The notes beneath the pieces are model-generated. The model saw only the letters and a program-made list of their open reading frames with translations, was not told where the DNA came from and made no database searches. Below, piece by piece: positions 53,274 to 60,917 of a DNA stretch of 64,000 bases. Position 1 is the stretch's first letter; each line of letters starts with the position of its first letter. The stretch comes from Candidatus Zhuqueibacterota bacterium (GTDB lineage: Bacteria > Zhuqueibacterota > Zhuqueibacteria > Residuimicrobiales > Oceaniaggregativiventaceae), in contig WJMF01000153.1 of the NCBI GenBank assembly GCA_014728085.1, positions 1-64,000 of the forward strand, written 5' to 3'. The position numbers and the translations under genes were made by a program.

Positions 53274-54746
53274 TTAATCTTTTTTTACAGGCAGGAATAC
53301 GCGAAAGGTCGATCCCTTTCCCTCTTCACTTAACAGTTCCAGGTATCCGTTGTGATTATCCGCAATCTTTTTGGCAATCGATAATCCAAGACCGGTTCCG
53401 GAAATTTTTCTCGTTACAGCATTATTGGAACGATAAAATTCTTCAAAAATATTTTTCTGATCTTCTTGGGAAATACCTATTCCCGTGTCTTGTACAGCAA
53501 CCGCAAGATAGCCGTCATTCATTTTTGCCGACACAGAAACAACTCCTCCTTCCGGCGTATATTTGATGGCATTGCTGATAAGATTGGAAAAAAGACGGGA
53601 GATTTCCTCATCGATGCCCTGAATAGCAGGAAGATTTTTATCACAGCCGAACTGCAAATCCAGTTTTTTTTCTTTAGCTTCATTTTCAAAAAAATTCACC
53701 GTTTCATGTAGAATGGTACAGATATCAATCGTTGTTTTGGTTTTGGATATTTCAGTCTTTTCTGTTCGGGATAAATCCAGTAAATCATTTATCAGATTCA
53801 GCAATGCTTTGGCTTTATTGCGGGACTTGCGAATCATGTCATCTACCTGTAACGTATCGCTGATATAGCCTTCAAGAATCAGATTCAAATAGCCATCTAT
53901 AGCACCCAGCGGTGCTTTGAGTTCATGGGCAACAAGGCGAACAAATTCTGATTTTAGTTTTTCCACCTTTTTTTCTTCTGTAATATCGCGTAACACCGTC
54001 ACCGTGCCCAGGCAATTATGATTCTCATCCAGAAGAGGCGTAATATTGGAATGCAAAAAACGCTCGTCTCTAGTCTGTATCTGCATCGTGGTGGAATTTG
54101 TAGACTTTTGCACTTTTTCCAAGGTTTCCGAGATTTGATTTTTTAGTCCGTCATTATGAATGAGATCATCAACTGTTTTACCGATGACTGCTTTTTGATT
54201 CAATCGCATCATTTTCAAAGCGACCGGATTGATCAGCACGACCTGGCCGGAACAATTGGTTACAATCAGGCCGTCGCTCATGGAATTGACAATTGTATGA
54301 GTACGGGTTTTCTCATTGGATAATTCCAACAGATTTCTATCACGCTCACGGCGCAGTTCGCGGGCTTCGAGGATCAAACGGCGCTTTTCCAGCCCTCTGT
54401 TCACCTTAACGCGAAACTCTTCCGGGGTAAACGGCTTGGGGAGATAATCATAGGCGCCTTTTGTCATTGCCTCTACAGCACTCTCTATGGTGGCAAAACC
54501 GGTGACAATGATGGCTACAATATCAGGATCATGAGCCTGTATTTTTTCCAAAAGTTTCATCCCGTCCAATTCGGGCATGATTAGGTCGAGCAGCACGAGA
54601 TCATATGGGTTTTCCCTGATCTTTTCCAGCCCAATTCGGCCGTTCTCTGCACCGTCCACTTGAAGGTCCATATCGGAAAGAATTCTCTGGCAACCGACTC
54701 GGATAATTTCTTCATCATCAACAACTAGTACTCTGGTGTTTCGCAT
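53274..54746 (-). CDS. REC-PAS-histidine kinase (hybrid, receiver first)
   Basis: 490 aa. In order: receiver domain (1-120, 'VLVVDDEEIIRVGCQRIL' and phospho-acceptor Asp in 'DLVLLDLIMP'), short coiled linker, PAS domain (about 155-260, 'IVNSMSDGLIVTNCSGQVVLI'), HisKA with 'RLVAHELKAPLGAIDGYL' (phospho-His, about 270), and HATPase_c with 'NLISNAIKYTPEGG', 'DTGIGISQEDQ' and 'GTGLGLSIAKKI' (about 370-490). There is no transmembrane segment, so it is cytosolic. An input receiver can be phosphorylated by one of the other kinases of this cluster. It is 12 nt downstream of a receiver-only gene. Confidence 0.9.
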   Translation of the reverse strand: MRNTRVLVVDDEEIIRVGCQRILSDMDLQVDGAENGRIGLEKIRENPYDLVLLDLIMPELDGMKLLEKIQAHDPDIVAIIVTGFATIESAVEAMTKGAYDYLPKPFTPEEFRVKVNRGLEKRRLILEARELRRERDRNLLELSNEKTRTHTIVNSMSDGLIVTNCSGQVVLINPVALKMMRLNQKAVIGKTVDDLIHNDGLKNQISETLEKVQKSTNSTTMQIQTRDERFLHSNITPLLDENHNCLGTVTVLRDITEEKKVEKLKSEFVRLVAHELKAPLGAIDGYLNLILEGYISDTLQVDDMIRKSRNKAKALLNLINDLLDLSRTEKTEISKTKTTIDICTILHETVNFFENEAKEKKLDLQFGCDKNLPAIQGIDEEISRLFSNLISNAIKYTPEGGVVSVSAKMNDGYLAVAVQDTGIGISQEDQKNIFEEFYRSNNAVTRKISGTGLGLSIAKKIADNHNGYLELLSEEGKGSTFRVFLPVKKD

Positions 54747-54758
54747 GAAAAGGGGCCT

Positions 54759-55148
54759 TTATTTAAGCAATTTATGTACTCTGTCCAACAATTCCCGGGG
54801 ATCCAGCGGTTTGGTTGCATAGGAATCGACTTTCATCCAGTCCTTGTCTTCGGAAAATCTAAAGTTAAATCCTGTTTTTTGCGGTGCAGAGGTCAACATC
54901 AAAATCGGCAATTCCTTCAAGTTTTGGTCCTCTTTTAAAGCGTATGCGACCCTGAATCCGGAATCCCGGTCCTCCATCATCAAATCCAGTACAAGCAAAT
55001 CAAAATGTTCGCTTTTCAATTTCCTCAATGCCGCATCCGCACTATCCGCCTCGTCAACGAGGTAACCATTCGATTCCAGAATGATTCGGTTTATTTCCCG
55101 AAATGCAGCATCATCATCTGCTAAAAGTATTTTTTTCCTCTCGCTCAT
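54759..55148 (-). CDS. Single-domain response regulator
   Basis: 129 aa, a stand-alone receiver. 'KILLADDDAAFREINRIIL' supplies the acidic pair, 'HFDLLVLDLMMEDRDSGF' the phospho-acceptor Asp, and 'MLTSAPQKTG' the switch Thr. A loop insertion after 'SAPQKTGFNFRFSEDKDWM' replaces the normal short beta4-alpha4 link, so this is a diverged receiver; the same insertion is present in the next gene. No output domain, so the protein likely relays phosphate or binds a partner. Confidence 0.88.
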   Translation of the reverse strand: MSERKKILLADDDAAFREINRIILESNGYLVDEADSADAALRKLKSEHFDLLVLDLMMEDRDSGFRVAYALKEDQNLKELPILMLTSAPQKTGFNFRFSEDKDWMKVDSYATKPLDPRELLDRVHKLLK

Positions 55149-55179
55149 AGTTGTTTACATTCCGTGTTAGATAAAAAAA

Positions 55180-55620
55180 TCAACTTTTTTTCATTCCGAT
55201 ACCTCTGTCATTCTTTGGTTTTTGCTTTTGCATCGGGTCTTTCTTCAACAGGGCATCTACTCTGTCCAATAATTCCTGGGGCTGTATTGGTTTTTCAACA
55301 AACTCCTGCACCGGCAAAAAGTCTCCGTCCTCTTCCGGTGAAAAACGAAAATCACTCTTGTCATGAATGGACGTAATCATCAGAACCGGAATGCTTTTTG
55401 AAATTTCATTTCGTCTCAGTTTATAGGCAAAATGAAAACCTTCTGTGCCGGTGGGCATCATCACATCCAAACAGATCAGATCGGGCTTGTACGTTTCAAT
55501 TTTTTCCCATGCTGTCTCCGGATTGTTGGCTTCTTCTACCTCATAACCGTTTTTTTCAAGGACGATTCTGTTGATGGTTCTAAAATCCTGATCATCATCT
55601 ACCAGTAATATTTTCGCCAT
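55180..55620 (-). CDS. Single-domain response regulator
   Basis: 146 aa. 'KILLVDDDQDFRTINRIVL' (acidic pair), 'YKPDLICLDVMMPTGTEGF' (phospho-acceptor Asp), 'MITSIHDKSDFRFSPEEDG' (switch Ser/Thr and the same long insertion as the neighbour). It is a paralogue of the 129-aa regulator, which follows after 31 nt. The C-terminal tail is basic ('KKDPMQKQKPKNDRGIG'). A strong AAGGAGG ribosome binding site and a TATAAT just upstream (55643-55638) suggest a new transcript could begin here. No output domain. Confidence 0.9.
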   Translation of the reverse strand: MAKILLVDDDQDFRTINRIVLEKNGYEVEEANNPETAWEKIETYKPDLICLDVMMPTGTEGFHFAYKLRRNEISKSIPVLMITSIHDKSDFRFSPEEDGDFLPVQEFVEKPIQPQELLDRVDALLKKDPMQKQKPKNDRGIGMKKS

Positions 55621-55637
55621 GGTTACCCTCCTTACGC

Positions 55638-55643
55638 ATTATA
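55638..55643 (-). promoter_or_regulatory. Candidate -10 element (TATAAT) ahead of the receiver gene
   Basis: A perfect TATAAT sits 17 nt before the ATG at 55620, but no recognisable -35 is found at 16-18 nt spacing. The 136-bp gap (55621-55756) is the largest within this otherwise compact regulatory series. Confidence 0.25.
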
Positions 55644-55756
55644 GGGTTGTATCGAGTTTTATTAATATAATTGAAATTTTAATAAACGACAAGTATTTAC
55701 CAATTTCCTGTGCCTGTCCTGGTAGTAAACCGGAATCTTTTTTAAACCTTCAGAGG

Positions 55757-57784
55757 CTATACGACCTGGTTATCACCCGCCTTGCGATCATACTCTTCTG
55801 CGCCGGGTAACACGATCTGGAATTCAGCGCCCTTTTCGGGTTGAGATTTAACCTGAATTTTACCTCTGTGTTTTTGAACAATGCCATACGCAATGGCCAA
55901 TCCCAACCCCGTTCCTTTTCCCTGGGGACGTGTGGTAAAGAAGGGATCAAAAATTTTTTTAATCACATCTGCGGTCATGCCCGGTCCGCTGTCTCTGATG
56001 GAAGCGAAAACCTCTCCCTGCCGGTTTTTGGTGGTTAAGGTTAAGGTTCCCTTTCCCTTCATGGCTTCAACAGCATTGAGTATAATATTTAAAAACACCT
56101 GTTGCATCTGACCAACATCAGCGTACACTTTGGAAATGGACGGATCTAGATCCTTGATGATCTCGATGTGGTGAAACATGGACTGATGCACGACCAGCGA
56201 CAGGGTACTTTTGATGATGTTGTTGAGATCAACCATGGCCACTTTGATACGGGTTTGGCGGGCAAAATCCAGCAATCCCTGTACAATCTTTCGGCATCTC
56301 TCGGTTTCGTCCCGGATTTGGCTGATATCCTGGAAATAACCATGATTTTTATCCATCTTTTCCAATAAAAGACTGGAATAGAGCAGAATACCGCCCAAAG
56401 GATTGTTCAATTCATGTGCCACACCCGCTGCAAGCTGCCCCAGTGAGGCCAGCTTTTCCGCCTGAATCAGTTGATCCTGTGTTTTGGATAATTGTAAAAG
56501 CGAATCGGACAATTCCTCATTTGAATGCAGCAATTCCGCTTTTATGTTCTCTAATTTATCAATCATATAAGGCAGACACATCTCCGCCTCCGCCAAACCC
56601 TGAAAGACGGCAACCGCTTTTTCGCGGCACGTACCATATCCACAGGCCCCACAATTCAATTCATCTTCGGGTGAAAATTTGCCAATACGGTGCAGGATTT
56701 TTTCAATATCCCGTTCCGTCGGCTCGGCAGCCGAAAGAGCCCGGTCGGAAAAAGAGCGCTGCAGATTTGTTTTGTCATAGCGTGCATGATCAGCCGCAGC
56801 TTTCTGATGATCGAGATCCTTTTTGATGATATGTAAATAGTTAACAATTTTTTCTTTTCTGGCAAACATGGTAAGTTCATTTACCATCTTGGGACCATTG
56901 ATACAGCCTTTGCAGAACAAAAGGTCGAGAAATTTGGCACTGATATGATGGTCGGTAACCTCGGATAATATCTCCCGGACGCGATCCTGTCCCTCGGTAA
57001 TAACGATGTCATTTTCCAGCAAGTCTCCCTGCATCTCTCCTGTTCTCAACAAGCCACCCGAGACAGGAAATATTCTGCCAACATCGGCTATCGGCCCGGT
57101 CGGAAATTTTTCCTTCAGTTTTGATAGTACAATATGTCGCCGCTGAAAAAGCGTATCCAGCTCTTCAAAAGTTAAAACTTCATCGATCACCAGCCCTGTA
57201 TCAGGATCATCTTTTTCATGTTTTTTGGCAATACAGGGTCCGATAAAAACCAACTTCGCCTTCGGATCATATTTTTCCCTGATTGCCCGCCCCAACGCGA
57301 CCATTGGGGAAACGATAGGAGCCAGATAGGACATTAGCTCAGGATGGTATTTTTCAATATAATTAACAACAGCAGGACAGGGACTGCTGATCACAAGATT
57401 TTTCTGTTTTTGAAGATATAATTTATAAGCATTGGCCACCAAATCAGCACCAAATGCTACTTCATGAACCTCTGAAAAACCCAGTTCAATCAAACCGGCA
57501 ATGATTTGCAGAGGTTTGGCAGAAAAGGCAGCCGGAAAGGAGGGGGCCAGAAGCGCAATCGTTTTTACCGGGGCTCCCAAAAATGCTTCTGTCTGTTCGA
57601 CACCATCTTTGATTTGTTTCGCATTTTGAGGACATACCTTAACGCAATATCCGCATGCAATACATCTTTCGGCAATAACATGAGCCTGCTCGTTCTCCAC
57701 CCGTATCGCCTTCACCGGGCAATTGCGGATGCAGGAATAGCAGCGTTTACATTTTGTTTCAATTGTTTTTACAATCTGATCCAT
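55757..57784 (-). CDS. [FeFe]-hydrogenase-like sensor histidine kinase (copy A)
   Basis: 675 aa from ATG 57784 (a TTG two codons earlier is possible). In order: two [4Fe-4S] ferredoxin motifs (about 10-55, 'CKRCYSCIRNCP', 'CIACGYCVKVCP'); iron-only hydrogenase large-subunit-like domain (about 70-345) with 'SSPCPAVVNYIEKYHPEL', 'IGPCIAKKHEKDD' and 'LFCKGCINGP'; a second Fe-S motif 'LNCGACGYGTCREKAV' (about 385-400); a coiled linker; HisKA with phospho-His in 'AAGVAHELNNPLGGILL' (about 462); HATPase_c ending in 'GKGTGLGLAIAYGIVQKH'. The order Fe-S, hydrogenase-like, Fe-S, kinase is that of a redox- or H2-sensing kinase. No transmembrane helices. Ligand-site changes are described in the findings. 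Confidence 0.92.
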   Translation of the reverse strand: MDQIVKTIETKCKRCYSCIRNCPVKAIRVENEQAHVIAERCIACGYCVKVCPQNAKQIKDGVEQTEAFLGAPVKTIALLAPSFPAAFSAKPLQIIAGLIELGFSEVHEVAFGADLVANAYKLYLQKQKNLVISSPCPAVVNYIEKYHPELMSYLAPIVSPMVALGRAIREKYDPKAKLVFIGPCIAKKHEKDDPDTGLVIDEVLTFEELDTLFQRRHIVLSKLKEKFPTGPIADVGRIFPVSGGLLRTGEMQGDLLENDIVITEGQDRVREILSEVTDHHISAKFLDLLFCKGCINGPKMVNELTMFARKEKIVNYLHIIKKDLDHQKAAADHARYDKTNLQRSFSDRALSAAEPTERDIEKILHRIGKFSPEDELNCGACGYGTCREKAVAVFQGLAEAEMCLPYMIDKLENIKAELLHSNEELSDSLLQLSKTQDQLIQAEKLASLGQLAAGVAHELNNPLGGILLYSSLLLEKMDKNHGYFQDISQIRDETERCRKIVQGLLDFARQTRIKVAMVDLNNIIKSTLSLVVHQSMFHHIEIIKDLDPSISKVYADVGQMQQVFLNIILNAVEAMKGKGTLTLTTKNRQGEVFASIRDSGPGMTADVIKKIFDPFFTTRPQGKGTGLGLAIAYGIVQKHRGKIQVKSQPEKGAEFQIVLPGAEEYDRKAGDNQVV

Positions 57785-57793
57785 ATGCAATTA

Positions 57794-58285
57794 TCATCGA
57801 ATGGCCAACAGATAAATCAATACCATAAGCACCATAAAACTTACCAGGGCGGTAATCGCAATGTGCAGGATATGTTTTCTCTCTTTTTGTAACTTTACAT
57901 TTTCCCGCTGTAAATCCTGGTGTTCCAAAATATGACTGAGCAAATTGGATAATTTCTCAGGAGGAAATGGTTTACAAATAAAATCATAGGCACCATCTTT
58001 CATAGATTGTACCGCATTTTCAACTGTTGCAAAAGCTGTCATTATAATGACGGGCAATTCCCTGTTTTTTTCCTTTAATTTCTTGAGCAAGGTAACGCCA
58101 TCCATTCCCGGCATTTTAATATCGACAACAGCAACGACAGGCTGTTCGGTATCATACTTTTTCAACGCTTCCATACCATTTTCCGCCGTTATGACGGAAA
58201 ATCCGTCACTTTCCAGCCACTCCGACAAAGAGTCACGTATAATTTCCTCATCATCTACAAGTAAAACTTTACTTTTAAAAGCCAT
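57794..58285 (-). CDS. Response regulator with C-terminal transmembrane helix
   Basis: 163 aa. Start taken at ATG 58285 because AAGGAGG lies 10 nt upstream; an earlier ATG at 58306 overlaps that site. The receiver (about 1-118) has 'VLLVDDEEIIRDSLSEWL', phospho-acceptor Asp in 'AVVDIKMPGMDG', switch Thr in 'IIMTAFATVENAVQSM' and Lys in 'DFICKPFPPEKL'. A coiled helix (about 120-135) leads to a hydrophobic segment 'ITALVSFMVLMVLIYLLAI', predicted to span the membrane. A membrane-anchored receiver without DNA-binding or enzymatic output is unusual. It lies between the two [FeFe]-like sensor kinases. Confidence 0.85.
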   Translation of the reverse strand: MAFKSKVLLVDDEEIIRDSLSEWLESDGFSVITAENGMEALKKYDTEQPVVAVVDIKMPGMDGVTLLKKLKEKNRELPVIIMTAFATVENAVQSMKDGAYDFICKPFPPEKLSNLLSHILEHQDLQRENVKLQKERKHILHIAITALVSFMVLMVLIYLLAIR

Positions 58286-58305
58286 AAGGCTATATCCTCC
58301 TTGCA

Positions 58306-60261
58306 TTATCGGTCATGAAATTCTGGAATTTTAAGAATAAAACACGTTCCTTTTCCGACTTGCGACTTTACTTCAATATCACCGTCATGCATCAGAATGA
58401 TGCTATATGCCGTAGATAAGCCCAGGCCGATGTTTGAATCATGGTCTCTGGTCGTAAAAAAGGGTTCGAAAATTTTATCCTTGTGCTCCGGTGAAATGCC
58501 GACACCCGTATCCTCTATTTGGATCTGAACAAATCCCGTATCGGCAACCTTTTTAACCCGAAAAATAATGGAACCACCATTCGGCATGGCTTGAGCAGAG
58601 TTTATGATCATATTGATCAAAATCTGCTGTAACTGGGTAAAATCCGCTTTGATATAAAGATCCTGATTCGGAAACTCCTTTTCAATTTTAATATTTTGCA
58701 ACGAAACCTGATGTGAAACGATGAAAAGAGTTTTCTCAATTATCGCTATTGCAGAGACCTTTTGAATCTGTGGCTCGGCCGGTTTGGCAAAATCCAGCAA
58801 TCCCTTGACAAATTCGGATACTCTCGTGGTCTCTTTTTCCATTGTGACGAGATATTTTTTGAATCTTTCCAAATCAAGGGTATCAGAATCGATCAGCTTT
58901 TGCATAAATTTGAGATAATTTAAAACGCCGCTTAACGGATTATTGATCTCATGGGCAATATTGGCGGCCATCTTACCCATCGTGGCGAGCTGTGCTGATC
59001 TGACCACCCGCTGCTGGGCATTCATAAGCTCTTTGTTTACCTTTTCCAGCCTCTCGATGAGGTAGGGAAAACACATTTCAACTTCTGCTATGCCCTGGTA
59101 AACAGCGATCGCCTTTTCCCGACAGGTGGAATAGCCACAGGCACCACAATTGAGCTCATCTTCAGGTTTAAATTTATTGATTTGGGCAAATATCTTTTGA
59201 ATTTCCTCTTCACTTGGCTGTTCCGCGGATATTGCTTCCACCTCATAATCTCGCTGTAAGGAAACTTTATAGACAGAAGGTTTACCGGGAGGGTCCACCT
59301 GCAAATATTTTTTGACAAAATTGATGATAATATCCTTACGGGTAAAAACCGATAAATCATTTACCATGCCGGGGCCGTTGATACACCCCTCGCAAAAGAG
59401 GAGATCAAAAAAATGTTCCTCCAGTTCTCCTTCCTGCAATCGCTGCAGGATATTTAAGACCCGTTCACTTCCCTCAGTGACAATAATATCATTTTGCAGC
59501 ACATCTTTTTCCAGGCCGGCAGCTCGCAAAAGCCCGCCGGAAATCGGAAAAATCGCTCCCAACCGGGGCCGGGGATCGTCAAATTGTCTCTCCAAAGAGT
59601 CATTGATCGCGATCTGTTGATCATCAAATATCTGATAAAGCTCTTCAAAGGTTAAGACCTGATCGATCAGGTCTTTCACATTTCTGTCGTCTTTTTCCTT
59701 CTTTTTTGCAATGCATGGGCCGATAAATACGACCCTGGCATTTTTGTCGTAGAAGGAACGAACGATTTTGGCAGTGGCGATCATGGGAGAGACCAGCGGA
59801 GCCAGATATGGCAAAAGATCGGGATGATATTTTTCTATAAAGTAGACCACTGCCGGACAGGGTGTAGAGATGACCGGTTTCTTTTCTATAGCCAGCTCTG
59901 CGTATTTAGCGGCCAATGCATCAGCACCAACAGCGACCTGCACAACGCGGTCGAATCCCAGCCGATGCAACGCGCCAACCACCCGTAATGGATTCTGATC
60001 GTGAAAAGCAGCTGGAAAAGAGGGCGCCAGCAGGGCAATAGTGTTCTCCCTGGAAGAAAGATAATCCAGGGTTTCCCGAACACCGCTTTCAATTTTTTTG
60101 GCTTTTTGAGTACAAACCCGGACACAATTGCCACAACCGATACACCTCTCTTCGATCACCATGGCCTGACCTTGTTCGATACGAATCGCTTTCGAAGGAC
60201 AATGCCTGACACATGCATAACACCGTCTGCAACGATCTTTTATGGTCTCAACCACTGCCAT
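58306..60261 (-). CDS. [FeFe]-hydrogenase-like sensor histidine kinase (copy B)
   Basis: 651 aa, paralogue of copy A with the same order: ferredoxin motifs ('CRRCYACVRHCP', 'CIGCGNCVRVCT', about 9-55), hydrogenase-like domain (about 70-345; 'STPCPAVVYFIEKYHPDL', 'IGPCIAKKKEKDD', 'LFCEGCINGPGM'), Fe-S motif 'LNCGACGYSTCREKAI' (about 380-395), and HisKA/HATPase ('ANIAHEINNPLSGVLNYL' with the phospho-His, 'NIGLGLSTAYSIILMHDG'). The ATG lies 20 nt beyond the T run of a strong terminator, so this gene likely has its own promoter, or depends on readthrough. The 5' end lacks a clear Shine-Dalgarno sequence. Confidence 0.92.
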   Translation of the reverse strand: MAVVETIKDRCRRCYACVRHCPSKAIRIEQGQAMVIEERCIGCGNCVRVCTQKAKKIESGVRETLDYLSSRENTIALLAPSFPAAFHDQNPLRVVGALHRLGFDRVVQVAVGADALAAKYAELAIEKKPVISTPCPAVVYFIEKYHPDLLPYLAPLVSPMIATAKIVRSFYDKNARVVFIGPCIAKKKEKDDRNVKDLIDQVLTFEELYQIFDDQQIAINDSLERQFDDPRPRLGAIFPISGGLLRAAGLEKDVLQNDIIVTEGSERVLNILQRLQEGELEEHFFDLLFCEGCINGPGMVNDLSVFTRKDIIINFVKKYLQVDPPGKPSVYKVSLQRDYEVEAISAEQPSEEEIQKIFAQINKFKPEDELNCGACGYSTCREKAIAVYQGIAEVEMCFPYLIERLEKVNKELMNAQQRVVRSAQLATMGKMAANIAHEINNPLSGVLNYLKFMQKLIDSDTLDLERFKKYLVTMEKETTRVSEFVKGLLDFAKPAEPQIQKVSAIAIIEKTLFIVSHQVSLQNIKIEKEFPNQDLYIKADFTQLQQILINMIINSAQAMPNGGSIIFRVKKVADTGFVQIQIEDTGVGISPEHKDKIFEPFFTTRDHDSNIGLGLSTAYSIILMHDGDIEVKSQVGKGTCFILKIPEFHDR

Positions 60262-60280
60262 TTTAAAACCAGTTTATTAT

Positions 60281-60357
60281 AAAAAAAAACGAGCCCTGCA
60301 ATATCCGGCTGCAAATCGTGTTTGCAATATACGAGATGGGATAATGCAGAGCTTGGG
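60281..60357 (-). terminator. Strong terminator after the hydrogenase structural genes
   Basis: On the minus strand a long stem (arms 60339-60354 and 60306-60291, 13 of 16 positions paired) carries an internal perfect hairpin (TGCAAA/TTTGCA, 60326-60310) and is followed by CG and nine T (60289-60281). It lies 34 nt past the small-subunit stop codon and 20 nt before the start of sensor kinase B. Intrinsic terminator or attenuator. Confidence 0.7.
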
Positions 60358-60390
60358 CCACCTGAAACTGATGAATTAAAAAAGATACTC

Positions 60391-60906
60391 TCAATGTTCT
60401 TTGGGCAATATCATCGGCTCGTCAAGTTCCTGAAACTCGGGAAAGTCACTCTTGACTTTTTTGCTTACTTTTTTGGGCAACAAACCCAATGCAACTCCGA
60501 CACCATACAAAATAGCTTCTGGTCTGGGTGGGCAACCGGGAACATAATAATCTACTGGTATCGCCTTGTCCACTGCACCGTACATGTTATAGCTGTCAAA
60601 AAAAACATCGCCACCACAGGCACAGGAGCCGATCGCAAATACCAGTTTGGGATTCGGCGTGGCATTGTAAAGCCGTTTAACAGCCGGAGCAATTTGCCGG
60701 CTTACGCCTCCGGTTACCAGGAGTACATCGGCATGGCGCGGTGAACCTACCAGCTTGATACCAAAACGCTCTGCATCATAATAAGGTGTGAGTACATTGA
60801 TAATTTCAATATCACAGCCGTTACAGGCGGCACAGTTTGTATGATAAACCCAAAGTGCTTTGGGAAAGGCCTTTTTACATAGTTTTTTTAACATAATCTT
60901 CCTCAT
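60391..60906 (-). CDS. Group 4 [NiFe] hydrogenase small subunit (NuoB/EchC/HycG family)
   Basis: 171 aa. Carries the proximal [4Fe-4S] cluster: 'CAACNGCDIEIINVL' (CNGCDIEI is diagnostic for Ech/Mbh/Hyc small subunits rather than NuoB), 'IGSCACGGDVF' and 'VPGCPPRPEAI' supply the remaining Cys ligands. It passes electrons from the ferredoxin subunit to the large-subunit [NiFe] site. No Tat signal, as expected for the cytoplasmic face of the membrane. Last gene before the terminator; the catalytic large subunit is outside the window. A second ATG four codons downstream is an equal start candidate. Confidence 0.92.
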   Translation of the reverse strand: MRKIMLKKLCKKAFPKALWVYHTNCAACNGCDIEIINVLTPYYDAERFGIKLVGSPRHADVLLVTGGVSRQIAPAVKRLYNATPNPKLVFAIGSCACGGDVFFDSYNMYGAVDKAIPVDYYVPGCPPRPEAILYGVGVALGLLPKKVSKKVKSDFPEFQELDEPMILPKEH

Positions 60907-60917
60907 TACCTTTCAGA

